Shown in pieces: positions 34,821 to 42,773 of a stretch of 64,000 bases of DNA. Every line of letters starts with the position of its first letter. Within the stretch, counting starts at the first letter, position 1. Origin of the DNA: Bacillota bacterium (GTDB taxonomy: Bacteria > Bacillota > Clostridia > Peptostreptococcales > Anaerovoracaceae); the NCBI GenBank assembly GCA_019420305.1, contig JAHZHL010000005.1:15960-79959 (forward strand). The letters run 5' to 3'. The notes beneath the pieces are model-generated. The model was not told the origin of the DNA. It did no database searches and saw only the letters and a program-made list of their open reading frames with translations. The translations under genes were made by a program, and so were the position numbers.

Positions 34821-36437
34821 ATGAAAAAGCGGATATACGCAGTGGGAGTTCTGTTGGGAACAGCGTTGATTGCCCTGGCAGGACGCACCTTTTACATTCA
34901 GGTTATCGGACATGAAGAACTGGCGCAGGCCGCCGCCGCCCAGCAGCGGATTGCGCTGGAAGGTGCAAACAGCCGGGGAATGATCTACGATCGGAACCAT
35001 ACGCCCCTGGTGGGAAATAATCAAGAGTATATTTACATTATTCGGCAGGAACAGTTTGACGGCGAAACGATGAACGCTCTGAATAAGCTGAATGCCAGAG
35101 AAATACAGAACCGCGGCAGCGGTTACCGGGTGTTTGCCTCCAGAGAATATGATAAGGAGGCGGGGCAAAGATTGATTCGGAACTCTTCTGCGTATATTCT
35201 GGAAGCAGGAAGGCGATACCGCAAGGAGCAGATGGCGGCGCACCTGCTGGGCTATGTGAATCCGCAGGATCAAAGCGGCGCGTCGGGGCTGGAACGGATG
35301 TATGATGAGGAGCTGTCTCTTCTGGATAAAAAAATTTTTACAATCGCGGATGTCAGGGGCAATTTTCTCCAGGGAAGCGGTCTGGTGGTTTCCTCAGCAT
35401 TGGATAGGGATTCTTACGTGAAAGAGGGAATCATAACGACGCTGGACGCGGGGATTCAGGGAAAGGTCGAAGAGCTGCTGAAAGAGTCTCCCAAAGACGG
35501 GGCGGTTGTAGTTCTGAAAAGCGGTACCGGCGAAATCGTGGCTTCTGCCAGCACACCGGGATTTGATCCGTCCAATATCAATGAATATATGGAAAATGGA
35601 AGCGATGAACTGGTTAATAAGGTGACGCAAGGAGAATACCCGCCGGGATCGATTTTTAAAATCGTGGTGGCGGCAGCGGCGCTGGAAAAAGGAATCGAAC
35701 CTGAAACTTCCTGGAACTGCAAGGGATATGAAGTGGTGCATGGAAATCGGGTAAACTGCAAAACCGGCGGCGAAGAAGGACACGGAACGATTACTTTTCA
35801 GGAAGCCTTTGCCCAGTCCTGCAACTCAGCGTTTATTCAGATTGCGGAAAAAACAGGAGCAGAGGCGATTCTGAACATGGCGGAGCGGATGGGGCTCGGA
35901 GAGGAGGCGCTTTCCGGCTATCCGGGTGAAAAAAATGGAAATCTGATGACTGTGCGGCAGTCCGCAGGAGCGGCGATCGCGAATCTTGCCATCGGACAGG
36001 GGGAGACACTGGTGACGCCCCTGCAGGCGGCCAGAATGACCAATATCATCGCCTCCGGCGGCGCTGATCCGGGGGTACATCTTGTTCTGGAAGAAGGAGA
36101 CGCGGCAGATGAGGCGCCGACTGCGGTGCTGGATAAGGAGACGGCGGAAAAACTCAGGAACATGATGGCGCAGACGATGATCAGCGGTTCCGGAAAAACG
36201 TTGAAAGCAGAGACTTCCATGGCAGCTAAAACCGGATCCGCAGAGAGCTCCATGGGAGGCGAGGATGTAGTCCACGGCTGGATTACAGGGTTTGCGCCGG
36301 CAGAGAAACCCGAGTATACAATTACGGTATTCATAGAAGATGGGGAGTCGGGAAGCGGTTCCGCCGGGCCCGTGTTTTCTGAGATTGTAGAGTATCTGAG
36401 TGATTCGGAAAGCTTTGAACAGGCTTTTTCCTTCTGA
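34821..36437 (+). CDS. Class B penicillin-binding protein (transpeptidase)
   Basis: A 538-residue peptidoglycan transpeptidase with an N-terminal membrane anchor (about 5-25), a dimerisation region and the penicilloyl-serine transpeptidase domain. Active-site motifs are S277-I-F-K280 (PPGSIFK), SCNSAF and K470-T-G-S. There are no PASTA repeats, so it is not a standard SpoVD/FtsI of Bacillus type; it is closer to the PbpA/FtsI-like short class. The neighbouring sigK and other sporulation genes allow a spore cortex role, but this is inference. The start at 34821 depends on a ribosome binding site inside the preceding terminator hairpin. Confidence 0.9.
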   Translation: MKKRIYAVGVLLGTALIALAGRTFYIQVIGHEELAQAAAAQQRIALEGANSRGMIYDRNHTPLVGNNQEYIYIIRQEQFDGETMNALNKLNAREIQNRGSGYRVFASREYDKEAGQRLIRNSSAYILEAGRRYRKEQMAAHLLGYVNPQDQSGASGLERMYDEELSLLDKKIFTIADVRGNFLQGSGLVVSSALDRDSYVKEGIITTLDAGIQGKVEELLKESPKDGAVVVLKSGTGEIVASASTPGFDPSNINEYMENGSDELVNKVTQGEYPPGSIFKIVVAAAALEKGIEPETSWNCKGYEVVHGNRVNCKTGGEEGHGTITFQEAFAQSCNSAFIQIAEKTGAEAILNMAERMGLGEEALSGYPGEKNGNLMTVRQSAGAAIANLAIGQGETLVTPLQAARMTNIIASGGADPGVHLVLEEGDAADEAPTAVLDKETAEKLRNMMAQTMISGSGKTLKAETSMAAKTGSAESSMGGEDVVHGWITGFAPAEKPEYTITVFIEDGESGSGSAGPVFSEIVEYLSDSESFEQAFSF

Positions 36438-36459
36438 CCGCCAGTTCCCCGGGAAAGGA

Positions 36460-36493
36460 AAAGAACCGGCAGCTCACGGGCTGTCGGTTCTTT
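36460..36493. terminator. Bidirectional terminator between the PBP gene and sigK
   Basis: AAAGAACCGGCAG (36460-36472) pairs with CTGTCGGTTCTTT (36481-36493). It serves the plus-strand PBP transcript and, with TTTTCCTTTCC on the other strand, the minus-strand sigK transcript. It overlaps the last codons of sigK. Confidence 0.8.
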
Positions 36494-37118
36494 CCAGCTT
36501 CAGCGCTTCCCGCAGTTTTAAGAGCGCTCTTTTTTCAATACGGGAAACGTAAGAGCGGCTGATTCCCAGAGAAGCGGCTACTTCTCTCTGAGTTTTCGGA
36601 CAGCGGCCGAAAATTCCGTACCGATTCAAAATAACTTTTTTTTCTCTTTCATCCAGAACCTGATTCAACGCTTTCATCAGTTTTGAAATCTGGATTTTCA
36701 GGCTGATATCGTCTAAAATCGCGTCCGGATCGGTTCCCAGAATATCGTTGAAGCTGATTTCGTTGCCGTCTTTATCAACTCCGATCGGTACCGAAAGAGA
36801 AACTTCCGCTTTGTTTTTCTTTGAGGCCCTGATACTCATCAGAATCTCATTTTCAATACATTTCGCGGCGTACGTGGCAAGGCGGGTTGCCTTTTTGCTG
36901 CTGTATGTGTTGACCGCTTTTATGAGGCCGATGGTTCCGATGGAAATTAAATCATCCGTCTGGTAACCGGAGCCCGTATATTTTTTCGCAATGTGGGCGA
37001 CAAGCCGCAGATTGCGTTCGATCAGAATATCCTTTGCATCCTCATCTCCGGATTCATAAAGAGATATGTAGTATTCCTCCTCTTTTGCGGTTAATGGTTT
37101 CGGAAAGGAAACGCTCAT
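36474..37118 (-). CDS. sigK: Sporulation sigma factor SigK, without pro-sequence
   Basis: A 214-residue sigma-70 family factor that best fits sigma-K, the late mother-cell sporulation sigma. Diagnostic stretches are NLRLVAHIAKKY, DLISIGTIGLIKAVNTYSS, LATYAAKCIENEILM and the region 4.2 sequence GISRSYVSRIEKRALLKL. Bacillus SigK carries a pro-sequence of about 20 hydrophobic residues before FPQPL. Here the protein starts MSVSFPKPL, and a stop codon lies in frame a few codons upstream, so there is no pro-sequence, as in Clostridioides difficile. The gene is contiguous, with no intervening skin-type element. GAGGGGGG precedes the start. CATATAGT about 30 bases upstream matches the -10 of sigma-E promoters, but I see no convincing -35. 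Confidence 0.9.
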   Translation of the reverse strand: MSVSFPKPLTAKEEEYYISLYESGDEDAKDILIERNLRLVAHIAKKYTGSGYQTDDLISIGTIGLIKAVNTYSSKKATRLATYAAKCIENEILMSIRASKKNKAEVSLSVPIGVDKDGNEISFNDILGTDPDAILDDISLKIQISKLMKALNQVLDEREKKVILNRYGIFGRCPKTQREVAASLGISRSYVSRIEKRALLKLREALKLERTDSP

Positions 37119-37198
37119 TATGTAACCCCCCTCTATAGTTTCTTACTATATGCGAAACCAAGAGGGGAAGTGCCTGACCCAGGCAAAAGTGCATGGTC

Positions 37199-37360
37199 CT
37201 ATTTACACTGGAATGACAGGCAGTCTGTGCACTGATCCTGTTTGGGGGCAGCTTCATGGGTGCCTACCGTGATACAGTCCAGAGAGCAGTAGTTCTGCGC
37301 TCCCGCGTGATGGGAGCATTGCGCCACCGTGCATTTGATGCTTTCATTAATACGGTTCAT
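37199..37360 (-). CDS. DUF1540 small cysteine-rich protein
   Basis: A 53-residue minus-strand gene with a clear ribosome binding site (GGAGGT, 37371-37376, ten bases from the ATG). The protein begins MNRINESIKCTVAQCSHH and has eight cysteines in the DUF1540 spacing, including C10, C15, C25, C29, C44 and C47, consistent with a small metal-binding fold. DUF1540 proteins are common in spore-forming Firmicutes; their function is unknown. It lies about 80 bases upstream of sigK on the same strand and could be transcribed with it. Confidence 0.82.
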   Translation of the reverse strand: MNRINESIKCTVAQCSHHAGAQNYCSLDCITVGTHEAAPKQDQCTDCLSFQCK

Positions 37361-37494
37361 TATTTTTTCTACCTCCTTTTTGCTTTCAATGATAGTATGG
37401 CTGATAACGGAGAAAATATGAGCGGAAATATTTTTAGAGCCTGCTTGTATGACAAATAATGAAATGGTAAAATATGTAAAAAGGGGGGATATTT

Positions 37495-38172
37495 ATGAAA
37501 ATCCATGGTCTTCCAAAAGAAGAACGGCCGCGGGAAAAGATGATCTTTGCGGGAAAGGAAACGCTTTCCAATTCAGAGCTGCTGGCTATTTTATTGCGTT
37601 CAGGAACCAAAAACAGATCTGCACTGGAAATTGCCGCGGAAGTTCTGTCACAGAATGAAAACGGTATTCTGCATCTGGAAAACTGCAGTCTGGAGGAACT
37701 CAGCGAAATAAAAGGAGTGGGAATGGCGAAAGCCTGCCAGATTCTGGCCGCGGTTGAACTGGGAAAGCGAATCGCGTCACATCCGCGAAGGCTCCGGAAA
37801 GAAATCGGAAATCCTGATGATATTGTGCAACTTTTTATGGAAAAGATGAGATACTATAAGAAAGAACATTTTAAGGCACTGCTCATTAACGCGAAAGGGG
37901 CGATTATCGAAGAGTATGAAGTTTCCATCGGGGATTTGTGCTCCACGCCCATCCATCCAAGAGAAGTGTTCTGTCAGGCAGTCAAGCGAAGCGCGGCCGC
38001 GGTACTCTTTGTACATAACCATCCCAGCGGGGATCCGACTCCCAGCCGGCAGGACGTGGAAACGACCGGGAGGCTGATAAAGGCGGCGGAAATTCTGGGA
38101 ATCTGCGTACTGGATCATATTATTATCGGAGACGGTACTTACATAAGTCTGAAAAGCAAAGGACTGATGTAA
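37495..38172 (+). CDS. radC: RadC-family JAB domain protein
   Basis: The 225-residue protein has an N-terminal UPF0758 helix-hairpin-helix region (EELSEIKGVGMAKACQI, residues 67-83) and a C-terminal JAB/MPN metalloprotease-like domain with the metal site HNHPSGDPTPSRQD (174-187). Despite the name, a direct role in DNA repair is doubtful. AAAGGGGGG precedes the ATG. It is followed 29 bases later by mreC; in many relatives mreB lies between the two, and it is missing here. Confidence 0.93.
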   Translation: MKIHGLPKEERPREKMIFAGKETLSNSELLAILLRSGTKNRSALEIAAEVLSQNENGILHLENCSLEELSEIKGVGMAKACQILAAVELGKRIASHPRRLRKEIGNPDDIVQLFMEKMRYYKKEHFKALLINAKGAIIEEYEVSIGDLCSTPIHPREVFCQAVKRSAAAVLFVHNHPSGDPTPSRQDVETTGRLIKAAEILGICVLDHIIIGDGTYISLKSKGLM

Positions 38173-38201
38173 ATAGGAAAAAGGACCGGCGGGAAAGCAG
38201 T

Positions 38202-39014
38202 ATGAAATTAAAAAGTTACAAAAATAATATCGTAAGGATTGGAATTGGAGTTCTTGCCACGGTACTGATTGGGTTTCTTTTTAAAGCCGCGGCGGGACCA
38301 TCGGAGATAAAAGGCTGGATGCAGGAAGCGGTTTCCTTTGTATCAGAGCCGGTTTTTGACGCGGCGGGCGGAATTGAGGACGGCTTTCGGGGAATTTTCC
38401 GGTTTCGAGAAGTACTTGCGGAAAACGAAGCCCTGAAAGAGGAAAATGAAACCCTGAAGCGGAAAAACACGGATCTGCGGCTTACAAAGACAGAAAAAGA
38501 AGAACTGGAGGAACTGTGCCGGATTTTTGATTATACCGCTATAGAAGAGAAGGCGGTTGTCGCGGCGAATATTACAGCGATGGATGAGTCGGGCTGGCAG
38601 GGGGGATTTCTGCTGGATAAGGGCAGCAAAAGCGGAGTCAGGGAGGGGTGCGCGGTTGTATCCGGTGACGGAGTGGTGGGAAAGGTCGTGGATGTCTCTG
38701 AGAATACCGCAAAGGTAGCTTCTATCCTGGCGGATTATGCGAAAGTGAGTTTCCAGGCTGAAAAAAAAGCGGAGCTGATTGGCGTCCTGACAAGCGATGG
38801 AAACGGGGGCTTTTCCGGATATCTGTTCGCGGAAAAAGGAGAACTGAAAAAAGGAATGCGGCTGGTGACTTCGGGAATCGGAACGTATCCGGAAGGTCTC
38901 GCACTGGGAACGGTGACGCGGGTTGAATCCGAGAAGGGCACACAGAGGGTGCTGCTGAGGGCAAAGCCGCAGGCCGCGTTTTCCAGATTAAAAAAAGTGG
39001 GGGTTGTACTTTGA
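38202..39014 (+). CDS. mreC: Rod shape-determining protein MreC
   Basis: The 270-residue protein has one N-terminal membrane helix (about 9-28), a coiled coil (about 65-105, LAENEALKEENETLKRKN) and the two beta-barrel domains typical of MreC (FLLDKGSKSGVREGCAVVSGDGVVGKV; GLALGTVTRVE). It links the elongasome synthases across the membrane. Its stop overlaps the TTG start of mreD. Confidence 0.94.
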   Translation: MKLKSYKNNIVRIGIGVLATVLIGFLFKAAAGPSEIKGWMQEAVSFVSEPVFDAAGGIEDGFRGIFRFREVLAENEALKEENETLKRKNTDLRLTKTEKEELEELCRIFDYTAIEEKAVVAANITAMDESGWQGGFLLDKGSKSGVREGCAVVSGDGVVGKVVDVSENTAKVASILADYAKVSFQAEKKAELIGVLTSDGNGGFSGYLFAEKGELKKGMRLVTSGIGTYPEGLALGTVTRVESEKGTQRVLLRAKPQAAFSRLKKVGVVL

Positions 39015-39499
39015 AAACAAGTGGCATGATCGTTTTTTTCCTTTGCGCTTTGATTCTTCAGAATACGGCGGTCGTATTGTTCTGCGCAGGAGGAGCCGGT
39101 CCGCAGCTGCTGCTGGCGGCAGCGGTTCTGTCCGTATTTTTCGCGGAAGAGGAGAAATGGGCGGTGGCGGCGGCCGTGTGCGCGGGAGCGCTGCAGGATC
39201 TATGCTTTTCCATCTATGCCGGACCGGGCGCCGCGGCATCCTTCGCGGCGGCAGTCACGGCTTCCGCGGCAAAGCGACTGTTTGCCTGGGAACGTCCGCG
39301 TTTTTTCTTCCTCTTTTCCGCATTGTCAGCAGTTGTGTATAATTTTACACTCTGGGGCGGGGAAAAACTGTTGGGCGCACCCTTCCGCTTCGCTTTCCTG
39401 ATCCGGGTGCTTCCACTGTATATGGTATATAGTCTGGCTGTCATGGGGAGCGTTTACTTCCTTTTTATAAAAAACAAAGAAAGCGGGTATCCGACATGA
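39011..39499 (+). CDS. mreD: Rod shape-determining protein MreD
   Basis: A 162-residue integral membrane protein with about five hydrophobic helices, matching MreD in size and position. The start is TTG 39011, overlapping the mreC stop, with GGGGGTTG upstream; ATG 39026 is an alternative. Sequence similarity in this family is low, so context contributes to the call. The stop overlaps the next gene (ATGA). Confidence 0.82.
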   Translation: MKTSGMIVFFLCALILQNTAVVLFCAGGAGPQLLLAAAVLSVFFAEEEKWAVAAAVCAGALQDLCFSIYAGPGAAASFAAAVTASAAKRLFAWERPRFFFLFSALSAVVYNFTLWGGEKLLGAPFRFAFLIRVLPLYMVYSLAVMGSVYFLFIKNKESGYPT

Positions 39500-42030
39500 A
39501 ACGATGGTTAAATTCCAGATATCTTCAGCTTTTGGCGCTGATTGGGACTCTGATGCTTATTTTATTTGTCCGTCTTTTTATTCTGACCGTCGCGGAGAAC
39601 GAAGAATGGTCAGAGGCGGCGGAAAATCTCAGTACAAAGACGATTTATGAAACTGCGCCGAGGGGGCAGATTCTGGATCGGAACGGGGAGGTGCTGGCGG
39701 GAAATGATTATACCCTGTCTGTACGGATGAGCCGGGGAACCATGTCGGATGAACAGCTGAACGAGTCTGTTTTGAAACTGACCCGTCTGCTGAACGAAAA
39801 CGGGGATACCGTCTCGGGAGATTTCCCCATACAGGTTGGAGCGGACGGCAGACTGCGCTATGCGGATGGCGCGGAAAAAGAAGAATTTCTGAAAAGATTC
39901 GGGTTTTCCGAGGAGTTAAATGCGGAAGAAGCCTTTTCAAAACTGAGAAAGTATTTTAAAATAAAAGACACTGTATCCTCGCGAGAGGCAAGAGATCTTT
40001 TATCGGTACGAAATGAAATGGCGGAACTGGGATATCAGAAATATATACCGGTAACGGTAGCAAGGGATGTTTCCGATCGCACCGTGGCCATTCTGGAAGA
40101 AAGCGGCAGCGAATATCCCGGGGCGGAGGTGTTCTCCGAAGTATCCCGCGTTTATCCGAACGGGAATACCGCTTCCCATATTCTGGGTTACCTTGGAAAA
40201 ATTTCGGGCAATGAAAAAGAACCGTATGTGGATGATAAGGGATATCAAAGCTGGGATCTGATTGGAAAAGACGGGATTGAACGGGCTTATGAGGATGTGT
40301 TGAGGGGAACCGCGGGTGAACAGAAGATTCAGGTTAACGCAGAGGGAAACTTTGTAAAAAATATAGGAAAAACAGAAGCGGAGAAGGGAAAGGACGTGAC
40401 CCTTACCATTGATCTGCAGCTTCAGAAAGCTGCGGAAAACGCTCTAAGCGGAGCTCTTTCCGCCATGCGCGGCGGAGGAAGCTTTACGGGACAGCACGGA
40501 ACCTATGCTATGAAGCAGGCGAAACATGCCCGGGTCGGAGCCGTTGTGGCTCTGGATGTAAAGTCCGGAGAGGTTCTGGCTATGGCAAGCTGTCCGGACT
40601 TTGATCCGAATCTGTTCGCGAATGGGATCTCAAACAGAGATTGGGAAGCTCTGCAAAGTGAAAATCCGAGAGATCCGCTGGCTCCCGCGCCGCTTTATAA
40701 TGTTGCGACTATGAGCGCGGTGCAGCCCGGTTCCACTTTTAAAATGGTAACGGCAACCGCGGCAATGCAGTGTGGACTGGATCCGAAGCGCAGGCTTTAT
40801 GATGACGGCTATGTTCAGATCGGGAACAAATCATTCGGATGTGTGGTGTGGAACCAGTCACGCAGAAAACATGGATACCTTAATCTGCAGGAAGCACTGG
40901 AGGTTTCCTGTAATTATTATTTTTTCGATGCGGCCGCGGGATATGATTTTTATACAGGAAAGAGTCTCGGATATAAAAAGGATATCAGCATTGATACCAT
41001 TATGGACTATGCGGAGCAGTATGGTCTCGGGCAGGCTACAGGTATTGAAATACCGGAGACTGTGACAGAGGCTCCGTCCAGAGAGGCAAAAGTCCGGAGT
41101 TTGAAGAATTCACTGGAGAACGTGCTTCTTGCGCAGGCGGAAACGTATTTCACGCGGAGTGTGACACAGGACAGAGACCTTCTGGATGAAAAGGTTCATA
41201 CCATTACCGGATGGATCGGTTCTGAATTTACAAGGGCGGAAGTGGAAGAAAAGCTGGAAAGCCTTTCCGGAGTACGCGGCGATCAGCTTTCCGCGCTAAC
41301 CGATTTGTGTAAATACACCTATCTGGATCAGGCTACATGGAATACGGCTGACGCGCTGAATATTGCCATCGGGCAGGGAATGAATTCCTATACACCCCTC
41401 CAGATGGCAGTCTATACGGCAACGATTGGAAATAAAGGCGTAAGAAATCCGGTGAGCCTGGTTGCAAAGATTGAAGGACGTGGTAAAATAGAAAAGGACA
41501 TCGTATCAAAGGTAGAGGTGGAAGACGATGACTGCTTTGAAGAAATTATCGGAGGAATGGTGAAAGCTGCCGGCGGAAAAAGCGGCAGTCTGTCCGGGAC
41601 GTTCGGAGAATTCCCTGTTACGGTAGCGGCGAAGAGCGGCACTGCGGAACGTTCCGGAAAAATCAATCCTTCGGATGAAGAGGAATATATCAGAGAACAT
41701 CTGGGCGCGATCGCGCCGTATTTAAGCTGGGACGCGATTCAGGAAGAAAAAGAACGCCTGATGAGGGAATATCCGGACATTTATACGTCGCGCCATACGG
41801 CAGTAAGACGCGCGGTAATGAATCTGAGCAAAGGAAACGTGACAGAAGAAACCATCGATCAGTATAAAGAAAGCTATGATAATTTTGCGTGGGTAGTGAG
41901 CATGGCTCCGGCGGAAAACCCGGAGATCGCGGTTGCGGTTATGGTTGCGCAGGGCGGCGCGGCGGCAAATGCCGCTCCCATAGCAAAAGAGGTTATGGGA
42001 ACGTATTTTCAACAGCAAGAAAACGAGTGA
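39496..42030 (+). CDS. mrdA: Penicillin-binding protein 2 (elongation transpeptidase MrdA)
   Basis: An 844-residue class B PBP. It has an N-terminal helix (about 10-32), the dimerisation domain (RGQILDRNGEVLAGN; YPNGNTASHILGYLG) and a transpeptidase domain with S413-T-F-K416 (QPGSTFKMV), SCNYYFFD and K713-S-G (AAKSGTAERS). It is longer than E. coli PBP2 (633 residues) owing to inserts around the transpeptidase domain, as often seen in Clostridia. Partner of MreC, MreD and RodA in lateral wall synthesis. Confidence 0.94.
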   Translation: MKRWLNSRYLQLLALIGTLMLILFVRLFILTVAENEEWSEAAENLSTKTIYETAPRGQILDRNGEVLAGNDYTLSVRMSRGTMSDEQLNESVLKLTRLLNENGDTVSGDFPIQVGADGRLRYADGAEKEEFLKRFGFSEELNAEEAFSKLRKYFKIKDTVSSREARDLLSVRNEMAELGYQKYIPVTVARDVSDRTVAILEESGSEYPGAEVFSEVSRVYPNGNTASHILGYLGKISGNEKEPYVDDKGYQSWDLIGKDGIERAYEDVLRGTAGEQKIQVNAEGNFVKNIGKTEAEKGKDVTLTIDLQLQKAAENALSGALSAMRGGGSFTGQHGTYAMKQAKHARVGAVVALDVKSGEVLAMASCPDFDPNLFANGISNRDWEALQSENPRDPLAPAPLYNVATMSAVQPGSTFKMVTATAAMQCGLDPKRRLYDDGYVQIGNKSFGCVVWNQSRRKHGYLNLQEALEVSCNYYFFDAAAGYDFYTGKSLGYKKDISIDTIMDYAEQYGLGQATGIEIPETVTEAPSREAKVRSLKNSLENVLLAQAETYFTRSVTQDRDLLDEKVHTITGWIGSEFTRAEVEEKLESLSGVRGDQLSALTDLCKYTYLDQATWNTADALNIAIGQGMNSYTPLQMAVYTATIGNKGVRNPVSLVAKIEGRGKIEKDIVSKVEVEDDDCFEEIIGGMVKAAGGKSGSLSGTFGEFPVTVAAKSGTAERSGKINPSDEEEYIREHLGAIAPYLSWDAIQEEKERLMREYPDIYTSRHTAVRRAVMNLSKGNVTEETIDQYKESYDNFAWVVSMAPAENPEIAVAVMVAQGGAAANAAPIAKEVMGTYFQQQENE

Positions 42031-42041
42031 GAGAGGAAATT

Positions 42042-42728
42042 ATGGGCGAAGTAATTTTAGTGGCATCAGGAAAAGGAGGAACCGGGAAGACTGCGGTGAC
42101 AGCCAATCTGGGGGCGCTTTTGGCAAAGAAAGGCGCGAAAGTGGCGCTGATTGACATGGATATGGGCATGCGGAATCTGGATCTTTATCTGGGGCTTGAG
42201 AACCGGGTTGTTTATAACATCATGGATGTGTTTTCCGGAATCTGCAGGATTAAACGCGCCCTGATACGGGATCGGCGTTTTGAGAATCTTTATCTGATGT
42301 CTGCCTGTCCGAGGAAGGATAACCGGGATATCACGCCTCTCCATATGGAAATTTTATGCAGGAAACTGAAAAAAGATTTTGATTATGTGTTTATCGACTG
42401 TCCCGCGGGCATTGGAAGCGGCCTGGATATTTCTATGGCAGGAGCTGACCGGGCACTCCTTGTGACTGAAGCGGACATGGCGGCAGTGCGGGACGCGGAC
42501 GTGCTGAACCGCTATCTGAAAAAAGAGGGGTTGCGCGATACCTGCTATCTTGTCAATAAAATTCGAGCGGATCTCATGGCGCGGCACCTGGTTCCGGATC
42601 TGAGAGAAATCGCGGAAATTCTGAACAGCCGGCTTGTAGGCGTAATCCAGTTTGATGACAATATCTATATTTCGACGAACCGGGGAATCCCCATTGTGGC
42701 GAAAGAAGGAACGTACATAGAAGAATGA
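42042..42728 (+). CDS. minD: MinD-like septum-site ATPase, truncated C-terminus
   Basis: A deviant Walker A ATPase of the MinD/ParA family: GKGGTGKTAV (residues 10-19), switch I DMDMGMRNLDLYLGLENRVVYN and switch II DCPAGIGSG. From ATG 42042, with GAGAGGAAA upstream, it has 228 residues, about 40 fewer than Bacillus MinD. It ends at IVAKEGTYIEE, where other MinD proteins continue to an amphipathic membrane-targeting helix. The sequence after the stop does not encode such a helix in another frame, so this is not a simple frameshift. minC and minE are not next to it. Either a MinD that works without membrane targeting or a degenerating copy. Confidence 0.85.
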   Translation: MGEVILVASGKGGTGKTAVTANLGALLAKKGAKVALIDMDMGMRNLDLYLGLENRVVYNIMDVFSGICRIKRALIRDRRFENLYLMSACPRKDNRDITPLHMEILCRKLKKDFDYVFIDCPAGIGSGLDISMAGADRALLVTEADMAAVRDADVLNRYLKKEGLRDTCYLVNKIRADLMARHLVPDLREIAEILNSRLVGVIQFDDNIYISTNRGIPIVAKEGTYIEE

Positions 42729-42773
42729 GGGAGCCGGGTCGCTGAGCAAACGGGACGGGTACCGCATTCCCGA

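Noticed and set aside
42729..42773. Frameshifted continuation of minD
   Set aside because: The other two frames encode no amphipathic basic-hydrophobic helix and run quickly into stops and the rodA end.
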